Shown: in pieces, positions 48,458-57,400 of the stretch | Position numbering within the stretch: position 1 is the first letter of the stretch | Layout of the letters: each line of letters starts with the position of its first letter | From: JALYGJ01 sp036558545 | GTDB taxonomy: Bacteria > Chloroflexota > Limnocylindria > Limnocylindrales > CSP1-4 | Length of the DNA stretch: 64,000 bases | Assembly (NCBI GenBank): GCA_036558545.1 | Contig: DATBFJ010000074.1 | Span: 1-64,000, forward strand | Direction: 5' to 3' | Position numbers and translations under genes: made by a program | Notes under the pieces: model-generated | Seen by the model: only the letters and a program-made list of their open reading frames with translations | What the model was told of the DNA's origin: nothing | Database searches by the model: none

Positions 48458-48501
48458 CAGTCGGCCTGCGTGACTGGGGCAGTCGACCTGCGTGACTGGG
48501 G
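48458..48501 (+). repeat. Tandem 22-bp duplication
   Basis: GCAGTCGGCCTGCGTGACTGGG is followed directly by GCAGTCGACCTGCGTGACTGGG, differing at one base. It starts one base after the darA stop codon and lies beyond the end of the convergent gene. It may be a recent slippage duplication. Confidence 0.85.
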
Positions 48502-48514
48502 CCCTGACCCAGCC

Positions 48515-48838
48515 CTAGTCGGGCGTCTCGCCCAGGAAAGGCATGTGATCCTGGGCCGCCTTGAGACTCATCTGGAGCGCCGCGGTCTTCTGCGCCGCGA
48601 CATCCCGAACGTACGCGGATTCCTCCTCCGGCGTCATCCGCCGGCCACGGACCTCATTGGAGCGGCCGACCGACAACCAGATGAGGTGATAGCGGTCCAT
48701 CGAGCCCCAAGCTGCGGATAGAAGCTCGTCGCTGAGCTGGAGCCACGTGCGCATGGCCGGCAGGCTGGGCTGCTGTTGGAGCCGCTCCCCCTCGGCGATC
48801 AACCGGCTCGTCCGCTCGATCAACTCGTTTCTCGTCAT
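48515..48838 (-). CDS. Hypothetical protein
   Basis: A 107-residue protein with no recognised domain. It is helical and soluble, with an N-terminal helix LIERTSRLIAEGERL and the segment MRTWLQLSDELLSAAWGSMD. The sequence VGRSNEVRGRRMTPEEESAY in the middle and the acidic end LGETPD give no functional clue. It is divergent from the serine hydrolase gene, with 16 bp between starts. Confidence 0.65.
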   Translation of the reverse strand: MTRNELIERTSRLIAEGERLQQQPSLPAMRTWLQLSDELLSAAWGSMDRYHLIWLSVGRSNEVRGRRMTPEEESAYVRDVAAQKTAALQMSLKAAQDHMPFLGETPD

Positions 48839-48854
48839 GCCGGGTTATGGTCAC

Positions 48855-49976
48855 ATGGTGACCACGGTCTCCGAGCATTCGACCGACGCTGCGTCCGACG
48901 TCAGCACGGCACGCCTGCGAGAAGATCCGCACCGACTCGATGCGGTGTTCGAGCGCCTTGGTTCGCGAGTAGCCGAAGGAGCACTTTCCGCCGCGGCGCT
49001 CGCGATTGGCGACGCGGAGGGCCTGATACGGCGCGAGACGTTCAGCAGCGAATCGAAGCCACTCGACGCGGAGAGCATCTTCTTCCTGGCTTCTGTCACC
49101 AAGCCGATCATCTCGACACTGTTCATGCAACTCGTCGAGGAAGGTTTGGTTGGCCTGCGCCAGCCGGTCGCCGACTTTGAGCCACGAATGCGCGACCTTG
49201 GTGGCGGCCGCGAGCTGATCACACCGTGGCACGTCATGACACACACGTCGGGACTCGCTGATTTCGATCCGCGCGATATCGGACGCAAGCGGCCGAGCGG
49301 CGCGCAGATGACCCAGACGATGATCGAGTCGCCGCTGCGCTTCAAGCCCGGGACGCAGTGGGAGTACGTCAGTGCCTCGTTCTACCTGCTGACGCTGATC
49401 ATCGAAAAGGTAACCGGCACGCCCTATCGGGAGTATCTCGACGAGCGGCTGCAGAAGCCGCTCGGCATGCACACGACGTTCGACCCGCGCAGTGCGGGCC
49501 GGCCGATCGTCGCGGTGCACGGCATTGGCGTCGACTCGTTCCTGACCAGGTTCATCGTTCTGCGCTACATGGCCCGCGCGGCCCTGCCGGGCGGCGGATT
49601 GTTCGGCACTCTCGATGACATGACGCGTTTTGGCGCGGCACTCTTAAGGCCGCGCGTCGTCGACGGCCGGCATCTGCCGCTGCGCGCGCAGACCATTGCC
49701 GAGATGGCCGAGGATCAGACGATGGGACTGGTCGCCGGTGTCGAATATGAAGAGGAACAGCGCGTCCACCACGGCTTGAGCTGGGGCAAACCGACGCTGA
49801 TGCGGGATGTGCCAGGGTCGAAGAACGTCTTCTCGCACGGTGGTGCCAGTGGCACACGTCTGTGGGTGGATCCTGACGCAAACCTGGTCTTCGTCTTCTT
49901 CACCAACCGCTGGGCGGCGGAGCGCAGCGTTGAAACCGAAGCGCTGCGCGGCACGTACGAGGCAATGAAGCCCTAG
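48855..49976 (+). CDS. Serine hydrolase, beta-lactamase/esterase family
   Basis: A 373-residue class C beta-lactamase-like hydrolase without a signal peptide. The SxxK nucleophile motif is FFLASVTKPIISTLFMQL (~residue 78), the Tyr motif is WEYVSASFYLLTLIIEKVTG (YxS in place of YxN) and the KTG-like loop is VFSHGGASGTRLWVDP. The central GMHTTFDPRSAGRP block fits EstB-like esterases. It probably acts on an ester or an amide in the cytoplasm. An ATG at 48855 and a GTG at 48858 are both in frame; TATGGT is six bases before the GTG, so GTG may be the true start. Confidence 0.87.
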   Translation: MVTTVSEHSTDAASDVSTARLREDPHRLDAVFERLGSRVAEGALSAAALAIGDAEGLIRRETFSSESKPLDAESIFFLASVTKPIISTLFMQLVEEGLVGLRQPVADFEPRMRDLGGGRELITPWHVMTHTSGLADFDPRDIGRKRPSGAQMTQTMIESPLRFKPGTQWEYVSASFYLLTLIIEKVTGTPYREYLDERLQKPLGMHTTFDPRSAGRPIVAVHGIGVDSFLTRFIVLRYMARAALPGGGLFGTLDDMTRFGAALLRPRVVDGRHLPLRAQTIAEMAEDQTMGLVAGVEYEEEQRVHHGLSWGKPTLMRDVPGSKNVFSHGGASGTRLWVDPDANLVFVFFTNRWAAERSVETEALRGTYEAMKP

Positions 49977-50392
49977 GCGACATCGCCCTCGTTGCGTGCG
50001 AAGCCGCGCAAGCGGTCCCGGCACTCCATCGCATAACGCTCAACCTGACGGATGAGCCACGGTTCGGCGCGGACCGAATCCTCGATGGTCAGCTCGTCGC
50101 CGCGGTCGCCCTCACCCAACTCAAAGCCAAGTGACGTCCTGAAATCCGCGACCCAGTTTGCCTGTAGCTGCACGGCGACCGCGGCCACAACCGATCGCGA
50201 GAACGACCAGTCGAGGTAGTCCGAATTGAGCTGGTCGACGATGTCGCGCAGCCTGATCGGCACTCCTCGTTCGAGGCGCGCGATCAGGTGTGCCACTCGC
50301 AGCGATGCAAACGGATCGCCCGATTCCGCCACGACGGGCGGCCAGACGTTCGCATCCGGCAATCCCTGAACATCGCGCAGCAGGAGGCTCAT
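49973..50392 (-). CDS. Hypothetical protein
   Basis: I do not recognise this 139-residue protein. It is soluble, with helix-rich stretches DIVDQLNSDYLDWSFSRSVV and RYAMECRDRLRGFARNEG at the C-terminus and an acidic central loop (LGFELGEGDRGDELTIEDSV). Its stop overlaps that of the convergent serine hydrolase. It follows the DUF2255 gene on the same strand after 22 bp. Confidence 0.68.
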   Translation of the reverse strand: MSLLLRDVQGLPDANVWPPVVAESGDPFASLRVAHLIARLERGVPIRLRDIVDQLNSDYLDWSFSRSVVAAVAVQLQANWVADFRTSLGFELGEGDRGDELTIEDSVRAEPWLIRQVERYAMECRDRLRGFARNEGDVA

Positions 50393-50414
50393 CGGATGAA
50401 TATGGCTGACGCGG

Positions 50415-50792
50415 TCAGTCGGCCGCGAGTGGTTCCAATCGGAGGGTCGTACCGAGGATCGAAGGTCGGAGCATGCCTGCCAGCGAATCATTGCCCGGAT
50501 ACTTGAGCTCGAGCTGACGGCTGCAACGAGCCACTGATTCCGGATCACTGGCGTCGTGCACGCTCACCGCAACCGACCGACCATCGATCACCAGCGCGAC
50601 GTGCGCGTCCGGTTGCGTCGCCGCCTGATACCAGTAGCCGCGGTCACCCTTCCACGAGCGAACAAAAACATCGTCGCCGTCCACAAGAGTCCAGATGATC
50701 GTGCGTTGGGCCGAGCCGTCCGGACGGAGGGTCTCAATCTCGACCTCTTTCTCGCGTCGAAGGTAATCGAGCGCCCGCTCGTCAAAGCGCAC
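50415..50792 (-). CDS. DUF2255 family protein
   Basis: A 125-residue protein of the DUF2255 group, related to split-barrel FMN or F420-binding proteins. It opens with FDERALDYLRREKEVEIETL and has TIIWTLVDGDDVFVRSWKGD with GYWYQAATQPDAHVALVIDG, the expected barrel strands. The GTG at 50792 is chosen because it shares a base with the matrixin-like gene stop (TAGTG). Cofactor binding is possible but not shown. Confidence 0.8.
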   Translation of the reverse strand: MRFDERALDYLRREKEVEIETLRPDGSAQRTIIWTLVDGDDVFVRSWKGDRGYWYQAATQPDAHVALVIDGRSVAVSVHDASDPESVARCSRQLELKYPGNDSLAGMLRPSILGTTLRLEPLAAD

Positions 50793-51527
50793 TAGTACAT
50801 CGACTCCAGGCCGAGCATGTCCCCCAAACCGAGAGTCGCCTCGTTGTTCTCGCACGGTCCATCGAGGTAAGGGCTCATGGTCAAGCGACCGTGCTTCGTT
50901 TCGCCAACGTGGTCCATGCCAAACACGTGACCCGCCTCATGCGTAATCGTCGCCTCGAGCATCGGCGAATCGCCATGACAGGTTGACAGCGACAGGGCCC
51001 ATGTCTCCTTGGTCGTGATCTTCATGTCAGCTTCGATGATCTTTCCGCTGTTGATCCAGTAGCAGGTCACGGCCAGCACTCCGGAATTGAGGCTCCCAAA
51101 ACCAACAACGTTCTTGCCGTCGCGTGAGTTGCAGTTTGGCGCGCTGGACGTCGTGCCCAGATACTGCGATGTGGCACTGATCTTGTCCGCCCTGCCACAG
51201 TCGTTGTGTGCGCCGGTGATGTTGGCGAACGACTTCTGGAGCTTCTGAGCCACGGAGTTCTTGTTCAGACCGGACGGCGTGCTCGATGCCTTGAACGACC
51301 ACTTGTATGTGCTCGCCTGCTTGCCGCCGATGAGGTTGAACGCCTTGTCCTGGCACGGCGGCGGCGAGATGCCAACGCTGCCGGCGAGCATCGCCGCCGC
51401 ATGCGACGGCATCCGGATTTCGTCAACCACAAGTCTCACTGGTGAAGCCGCAGCTACGGGCGCGGCTACTGCGAAAAGGACGCTGACCGAGCCGAAAAGA
51501 GACAGCAAGCGAGCCAGAAAAGACACG
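50792..51527 (-). CDS. Secreted matrixin-like zinc metalloprotease
   Basis: A 244-residue secreted protein. A signal peptide (FGSVSVLFAVAAPVAAA) ends near residue 28. The metzincin zinc site HEAGHVFGMDH lies at 196-206 (H196, E197, H200, H206) with a Met-turn at LTMSPY (~217). Six cysteines in the mature part could form disulfides. It resembles the matrixin (M10) family fold, with a short propeptide (MPSHAAAMLA region) at most. Its function could be extracellular protein turnover. The GTG at 51527 is set by GGAGGG five bases upstream. Confidence 0.82.
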
Positions 51528-51624
51528 AGAACCCTCCGAGACCACACGACGAGCTGGTGCGCGAAGGATAGTGGGCAGTCCGATTCGGGACCGTCTTTGG
51601 CTTGGGCGCGGGTACGGGCTCGGG

Positions 51625-53145
51625 TTAGAGCAGCTCCCCGTGCGACGACGCCGTTGGCTCGCCCTCGCGCGGTCTCGGTTCTTCGCCCGGGCCGTACTCG
51701 CGCTTCGTGGACGTCGCGTTTGTCGCGTTCAGCACTGGCAGTGACTCGCGAGCCGTGCCTTCGATCGCGCCCACGCCGTAGGGCGACCACTTCTCCGGCC
51801 GCTGCAGCCGATGCGGCTCCTTGTTGCCGCGTTGATGGACTTCCTCGAAGCCGGTCGGCTCGATCCACATGCGATCGCCCTCGAGCAAGCCAAGAACACC
51901 GGACTGACCAGGCTCCGGTCGTGCCTTCTGGCACGATTTGCACGTGGCGCGGTCGTGCTGCTTGTACTCGAGCGGCTCTTCGTAAGTCGTGATGTAGCCC
52001 TCGTAGTTGCGCAGCACCACCTTGTGGTCGGAATAGCTGATGAGGTAGTTGGGCATGACCGGGATCTTGCCGCCGCCTCCCGGCGCGTCAATCACGTACG
52101 TCGGGATCGCATAACCACTGGTGTGGCCGCGCAGGCCCTCCATGATTTCGAGACCCTTGCCGACCGGCGTCCGGAAGTGACCGCTGCCCTCCACGAGATC
52201 GCATTGGTACAGGTAGTACGGCCGAATGCGGTTCTCGACGAGCTTGTGGACGAGCTCGCGCTGGATGTTTACGCAGTCATTTACGCCCGCGAGAAGCACC
52301 GATTGATTGCCGACCGGGATTCCAGCGCGCGTCAGCCGGTCAACGGCACGCGAGACCTCCGGCGTGATCTCGTTGGGGTGGTTGAAATGCAGGTTGATCC
52401 AGACAGGGTGGTATTTCGCGAGCATCTCGCATAGCTCGTCGTCGACGCGCTGCGGCATGAACACCGGCACACGTGAGCCAATGCGGATGATCTCGATGTG
52501 AGGGATCTCGCGGATGCCGCGGATGATCTTCTCGAAGAGCTTGGGCGCAAGTGTCAGGCCGTCGCCGCCACTGATCAGCACATCGCGAACCTGCGGGGTC
52601 CTGCGCAGGTACTCGAGCTGTGCCTCGTGCTCCCGTGAATTGAAGTTCTGCGTTGGGTCGCCCACGATCCGTGATCTGGTGCAGTAGCGGCAGTAGCTGG
52701 CACACTGGGTCGTGACGAGCATGAGCACTCGATCCGGGTACCGGTGCACGAGACCTGGCACCGGCGAGTGGCGGTCTTCGGCGAGCGAGTCCTCCATCAT
52801 CCCGGTGAAAGCGCTTTGCTCACGCCCGAGTGGGATGACCTGGCGTCGAATCGGGTCGTCCGGATCGTCGGGATCCATCAGCGAGATGAAGTACGGGGTG
52901 ATATCGACGCGGAACTTGTCCGGTGCGCTCAGCCCTTCGCGCTCCTCGTCGGTCAGCTTGAGGATCTGTTCGATGTCCTCGAGGTCATTGACGCGATTCG
53001 ACAGCTGCCAGCGCCAGTCGTTCCACTTCTCGTCAGGCACGTCGGCCCACAGCGGCGCGCGCCGGCTGACCGCCGGCTTGCCATCTGCGCCCAGACGGCG
53101 CGCCGGATCACGCAGGTTGACGAAAGGCTGTTCCTCGAGCGTCAC
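51625..53145 (-). CDS. kamA: Lysine 2,3-aminomutase
   Basis: A 506-residue radical-SAM and PLP enzyme that turns L-lysine into L-beta-lysine. The cluster ligands are CASYCRYC (C148, C152, C155), the PLP lysine is K360 in IDAPGGGGKIPVMPNY, and both lysine-binding Asp residues are present (D316 in QCDLVEG, D353). Zinc cysteines C291, C402 and C405 support the KamA type over EpmB. The C-terminus runs ~60 residues past the fold, with low complexity. The GTG at 53145 is the only normal start; GGAGGT lies 30 bases upstream, eight bases before an ATA. Roles in compatible solutes or lysine catabolism are possible. Confidence 0.92.
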   Translation of the reverse strand: MTLEEQPFVNLRDPARRLGADGKPAVSRRAPLWADVPDEKWNDWRWQLSNRVNDLEDIEQILKLTDEEREGLSAPDKFRVDITPYFISLMDPDDPDDPIRRQVIPLGREQSAFTGMMEDSLAEDRHSPVPGLVHRYPDRVLMLVTTQCASYCRYCTRSRIVGDPTQNFNSREHEAQLEYLRRTPQVRDVLISGGDGLTLAPKLFEKIIRGIREIPHIEIIRIGSRVPVFMPQRVDDELCEMLAKYHPVWINLHFNHPNEITPEVSRAVDRLTRAGIPVGNQSVLLAGVNDCVNIQRELVHKLVENRIRPYYLYQCDLVEGSGHFRTPVGKGLEIMEGLRGHTSGYAIPTYVIDAPGGGGKIPVMPNYLISYSDHKVVLRNYEGYITTYEEPLEYKQHDRATCKSCQKARPEPGQSGVLGLLEGDRMWIEPTGFEEVHQRGNKEPHRLQRPEKWSPYGVGAIEGTARESLPVLNATNATSTKREYGPGEEPRPREGEPTASSHGELL

Positions 53146-53300
53146 CTCGGGTCGCGTCTCGATCGCTATCTGGAGTTACCTCCGCCCTGTCGTTTCGAGT
53201 GCATACGTTTTATGCAGTCTGGATAGAAGTGGATCATAGCGCGCTCGGCTGGCACATGACATACCCGTCAAAAGTCCTGTGGCCTTCGGCGGGTCGCTGC

Positions 53301-53306
53301 TAGACT
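53301..53306 (+). promoter_or_regulatory. -10 box (TAGACT) for a leaderless membrane protein gene
   Basis: TAGACT ends eight bases before the ATG at 53315. It favours this start over an ATG at 53279 that would add twelve residues. Confidence 0.5.
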
Positions 53307-53314
53307 CGCGATCG

Positions 53315-53710
53315 ATGGATCGGACGATGGAACGCTGGAAGCGCCTCCTGATGGTCGTCGCGCTGCTGTTGGCGGGCGGCATCGTCATCGCTCTGTACTC
53401 GCAGTTCCAACAGCTCCTGCTCCACCCCTTTGCTTGGATTGGCGCGATCGTGCTGTCGGCCGCCTTCTCGCTGATCATGCTCCGAGTGGCGCTCGTCCCG
53501 GAGCAGCGCTACACGGGCTGGGTCAAGTCAATCGTCGGTCCCAACGGCCGCTGGCTTTTCCTTATCCTGATCCTGCTGTGGGGCGCGGCGATGGCGTTCC
53601 TGGCCAGCTTGGGCCTTGGCCCTCAGCAGCAGGGCGCGCCCGCGTTCCTGGGGCTCTTGATCGGCATCTTCCTGTTCATGGGTTTCATCTGGTCGGTCAT
53701 CGGCGAGTAG
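53315..53710 (+). CDS. Hypothetical three-helix membrane protein
   Basis: A 131-residue protein with four possible hydrophobic stretches: LLMVVALLLAGGIVIALYS, PFAWIGAIVLSAAFSLIMLR, WLFLILILLWGAAMAFLASL and FLGLLIGIFLFMGFIWSVIG. No family is recognised. It lies divergent from kamA and 34 nt before the OsmC gene. The extra-cytoplasmic loop VPEQRYTGWVKSIVGPNGRW is the only polar stretch of length. Confidence 0.7.
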   Translation: MDRTMERWKRLLMVVALLLAGGIVIALYSQFQQLLLHPFAWIGAIVLSAAFSLIMLRVALVPEQRYTGWVKSIVGPNGRWLFLILILLWGAAMAFLASLGLGPQQQGAPAFLGLLIGIFLFMGFIWSVIGE

Positions 53711-53744
53711 CCCAAGCGGGCGCGCACATGACCGGCAGAGTGCC

Positions 53745-54308
53745 GTGAGAACCGTTTCGATCTCCTGGGACCAAGAAGTCGGCCGATTCACCGCGCTCGG
53801 GACACATCCCAACCAACACATCGCCATCAATGCTCCTCGGCTGGAGTTGGAGGACCGGGGACCAACTGGCTTCTCCGCCACGGAGCTTCTGCTGGCCGCG
53901 GCCGGTTCGTGTGCGGCGTGGGACGTGGTCGAGATATTGCGCAAGCGTCGTGCTTCGGTCCATTCGCTCGAAGTCACGGTCGAAGGCGATCAGGCACCGG
54001 AGCCGCCCTGGTCGTACTCACGGGTGGTCCTGAATTTTCGGATCGTGTGCGAGCGGCTGACGTACCCGGTCGTCGCTCGAGTGATTCGCCTCAGCATCGT
54101 CCGCTACTGCTCAGTCATCAACACGATTGCAGCCGCCGCGTCGATCGAAGCGACGGTAGAGGTCGTGGGAATGGATGGCACGAGCACGGGCCGAAAGCAC
54201 ATCGAGCTGGCTCTGCCGTCTGAACCGGGCGGAGAAAGCGGCTTCACGGAGTCAGATCTTGCGGCCGTCGGCGTGGCAGAGCCCATCGTCGACGAGGACG
54301 AGGAGTAG
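53745..54308 (+). CDS. OsmC family protein
   Basis: A 187-residue protein of the OsmC/Ohr fold. The two redox cysteines are at GFSATELLLAAAGSCAAWDV (first) and SIVRYCSVINTIAAAASIEA (second), the expected spacing. OsmC proteins reduce organic hydroperoxides. This member has a ~35-residue acidic C-terminal tail (ESGFTESDLAAVGVAEPIVD and EDEE) and is nearer to the YhfA/OsmC-like group than to Ohr. The start is GTG. Confidence 0.87.
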   Translation: MRTVSISWDQEVGRFTALGTHPNQHIAINAPRLELEDRGPTGFSATELLLAAAGSCAAWDVVEILRKRRASVHSLEVTVEGDQAPEPPWSYSRVVLNFRIVCERLTYPVVARVIRLSIVRYCSVINTIAAAASIEATVEVVGMDGTSTGRKHIELALPSEPGGESGFTESDLAAVGVAEPIVDEDEE

Positions 54309-54447
54309 GTCGTTATTTAAGCCGCGAAGCGAAGGCAGGCGCTTCAAGAATCGCAAGCCGCCCCGTGCTCGGTGCGGCAGGATCGTCGTACACGTCGGCG
54401 GAGATCCATCGGGCGACGTTCTGGTTACTTTGCGATACTGAGTTTTA
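54309..54447. other. Intergenic stretch before the MMPL gene
   Basis: These 139 bp hold no credible gene. TGCGATACTG at 54431-54440 includes GATACT, eight bases before the GTG at 54448, a possible -10 for a leaderless MMPL transcript. A weak GAAGCG and CGCTTC hairpin follows the OsmC stop without a T tract. Confidence 0.4.
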
Positions 54448-57400
54448 GTGAACCTGTTCCATCGTCTGGGAAGGGCTGCGGCTCGATACCGCTATGTGGT
54501 CATCGCGGCCTGGATCGTGCTACTCGTCGCGGCCGTTCCGTTCGCACCGCAGCTGCCAGGCGCGCTGAGATCGGGCGGGTTCACGCTCGATGACCTCGAG
54601 GCGTCCAAAGCTGAGCAGGCACTCGGTGCGCTGAACGTTCCACCGAGCGCGATGGTCATTGTGCTCCAGAGCACCACCGACGCCAGGGCCGGGGACTCGT
54701 CGTTCGAGGCCGCCGCCGCCGCGGCCATCGCCAAGGTGCCGCAGGCTGCTCACGTCACGGGCGTCCTGACCCACCTGCTGGCTCCGCGCCAGGTCAGTGC
54801 CGACCGAAAGACCGTTTACGAGATCGTCACGCTCGACCTCTCGCCCGACGACTCGCCCGAGGCGCTCCAGCCGGTCGAAGACGCGATCACGCCGGTCGAC
54901 GGCCTGCAAGTCATGCTCGCCGGCGGCCCAGCCTTTTACGGCGACATCCAGGTCCTTTCCGAGAATGACCTTCGAAGAAGCGAGTTCATTTCGCTGCCAC
55001 TGGCGGCTCTGGCACTCCTGCTCGTTTTTGGCAGCGTCATCGCGGCCGGCGTTCCGATCGTGGTTGGTGGCACGGCCGTCGTTGTGGCGCTTGGCGCACT
55101 CTTCTTCGTTGCCCAACAAACCGCCCTGAGCATCTTCGTGCTCAATCTCGCCACGCTTCTTGGACTTGGCTTGGGCGTCGATTACGCGCTGCTCCTGACG
55201 AGCCGATTCCGCGAGGAGCTCAAGTCACGCGGCGGCGGCCGCCTGACGAGTGGTGCCGTCGATCAAAACGCCGTCAACGACGCAGTCGCCGCGACCGTCG
55301 CTACGGCGGGACGTGCCGTCTTCTTCAGCGGGCTGACTGTTCTCCTTGGTCTGATCGGTTTGATCCTCTTCGAATTCATGGTGTTGCGGTCGGTCGGCAT
55401 TGCTGGCGCCATGGTCGTTGGCCTGGCCGTGGCAAGCGCGGTGACTCTGCTGCCGGCCGTACTGGCCACTCTCGGGCCAAGGGTTGACGCATACCCGGTC
55501 CACTTGCGCGGACGAGTCTCACGCCTGTTAGGCCGGAGGCCCAAACCACCGGCTCCCGACGGCGAGGGGGCGTGGGGTCGGCTCGCGCGGCGAGTGATGG
55601 ATCACCCGCTGCTCGTTTTCATTCCGACTCTGACGGCACTCTTGATCCTTGGCTCGCCCTTTCTGCACGCCCACTTCAATTCGCCCGACGCTTCGATCCT
55701 GCCGCCGGGTGTCCCCAGCCGCGTGGCCTTCGACACGCTCGCGAGCGACTTTGGCGAGGGCGAGTTCTCACCGCTGATCGTGGCGGTAAAGACCAACGGT
55801 CCCGTCACCGACCCAGCGAACGTGGCGCTGCTGTACGACTACTCGCGTCGTCTTGCCGCGGACACGCGCGTGACCCGTGTTGAGAGCTATGTCGACGTCG
55901 ACCCGCGGCTAACACTCGAGCAATACCAATTGCTCTATTCCGCGCCGGGCGGTCCGGCCGACCGTTTCGTGGCACAACAGCTCGCGGCAACAACCAGGGA
56001 CAACCTTGCCGCGTTCACGGTGTTCACGCCTTACGGCCCGAACCGCATTGAAGGTCAGCGGCTGGTCGCGGACATTCGCACCCCGGGCTCAAGCGTCGCG
56101 CCGCCGCCCGGCGTCAGCGTGCTTGTCGGCGGCGGCGCCGCTGAGGTCCGCGACGTCGTGCAGCGAATCGCCTCCGACTTCCCGCGCTCGGCCGCATTCA
56201 TCCTGATCTCGACGTACCTGGTCCTGTTCGTCCTTCTCCGATCAGTCGTGCTTCCGGCAAAGGCGCTGATCGTCAATGCGCTGTCGATCACTGCGAGTTT
56301 CGGAGCGCTTGTCTGGATCTTCCAGGACGGCAATCTTTCGGCTCTGCTCGGCTTCGCGCCGCTCGGTTTCGTCGAAACGACATTGCCTGTGATCCTGTTC
56401 TGCGTTCTATTCGGGCTGTCCATGGATTACGAGGTGTTCCTCCTGTCGCGCATGAAGGAGGTCTACGACAAGACCGGCGACAACCGCGAGGCCGTCATTC
56501 GCGGCATGGAGCGCTCAGGTCGGATCGTCAGCTCCGCAGCGTTGATCGTCGTCGTGGTGGCTGGATCCTTTGCTTTCGCGGACATCGTCCTGATCAAGGC
56601 GCTTGGCCTTGGCGTAGCCATAGCAGTCGCATTGGACGCGACGCTCGTCCGCGGGCTGCTCGTGCCCTCAGCAATGCGCTTGTTAGGCGACCTAAATTGG
56701 TGGCTCCCTGCGCGTCTCAAGCGCTTGATCGGTACCCGTTTGCACCTTCCCGAGACGGCCGCGCTGCCGTGGCTGCTGCTTGTGCTCGCGCTCGTCACCA
56801 CGTTGGTCGTCGGTTGCTCGCCCACTGGCCAGCTTCTTGCCAATCCCGTTCCAGCCGCCCCCGCAGTCCCATCGACCGCGCCGTTTGCCAGTCATGCGCC
56901 CGACCCACAGCCAATCAGCCTGCCCCGTGACGAGGCACCACACGACCGACTGACGGAGTGGTGGTACTACACCGGTCATCTCGCCTCCGAGTCGGGACGC
57001 GAATTCGGCTTTGAGTTCGTCATCTTCCGGGCCGAGCGTGGTTCGTTCCCAGTTTCGTGGGCGTCGCACCTCGCCCTGACGGACGAACAGGGCAATCGTT
57101 TCCTGTACGAGCAGCGTTCCGAAATCGGGCCGCAGGTGGACGTTGCCGCCGGCCCGGGATTCTCGTTCTCGCTGAAAGGCACAAGCGATCAAGGCGTGCC
57201 CGACGTAAACGCGTCACCCTGGCTGATGAGCGGCCTGGGCGGGCAGGACTCGCTGTCGGCGGCCACACCTTCGTTCGCAATCCACCTCTCGCTGGCGTCA
57301 GTGCGTTCGTTACCTGTGCTCCATGACGACGATGGGTGGGTGGACTTCGGCCCGGCTGGCGGCTCGTACTACTACTCATGGCCACGAATGACAGCATCCG

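Noticed and set aside
48747..48854. N-terminal extension of the serine hydrolase
   Set aside because: It would overlap the divergent hypothetical gene and places the TATGGT box inside the coding region; the start at 48855/48858 fits better.
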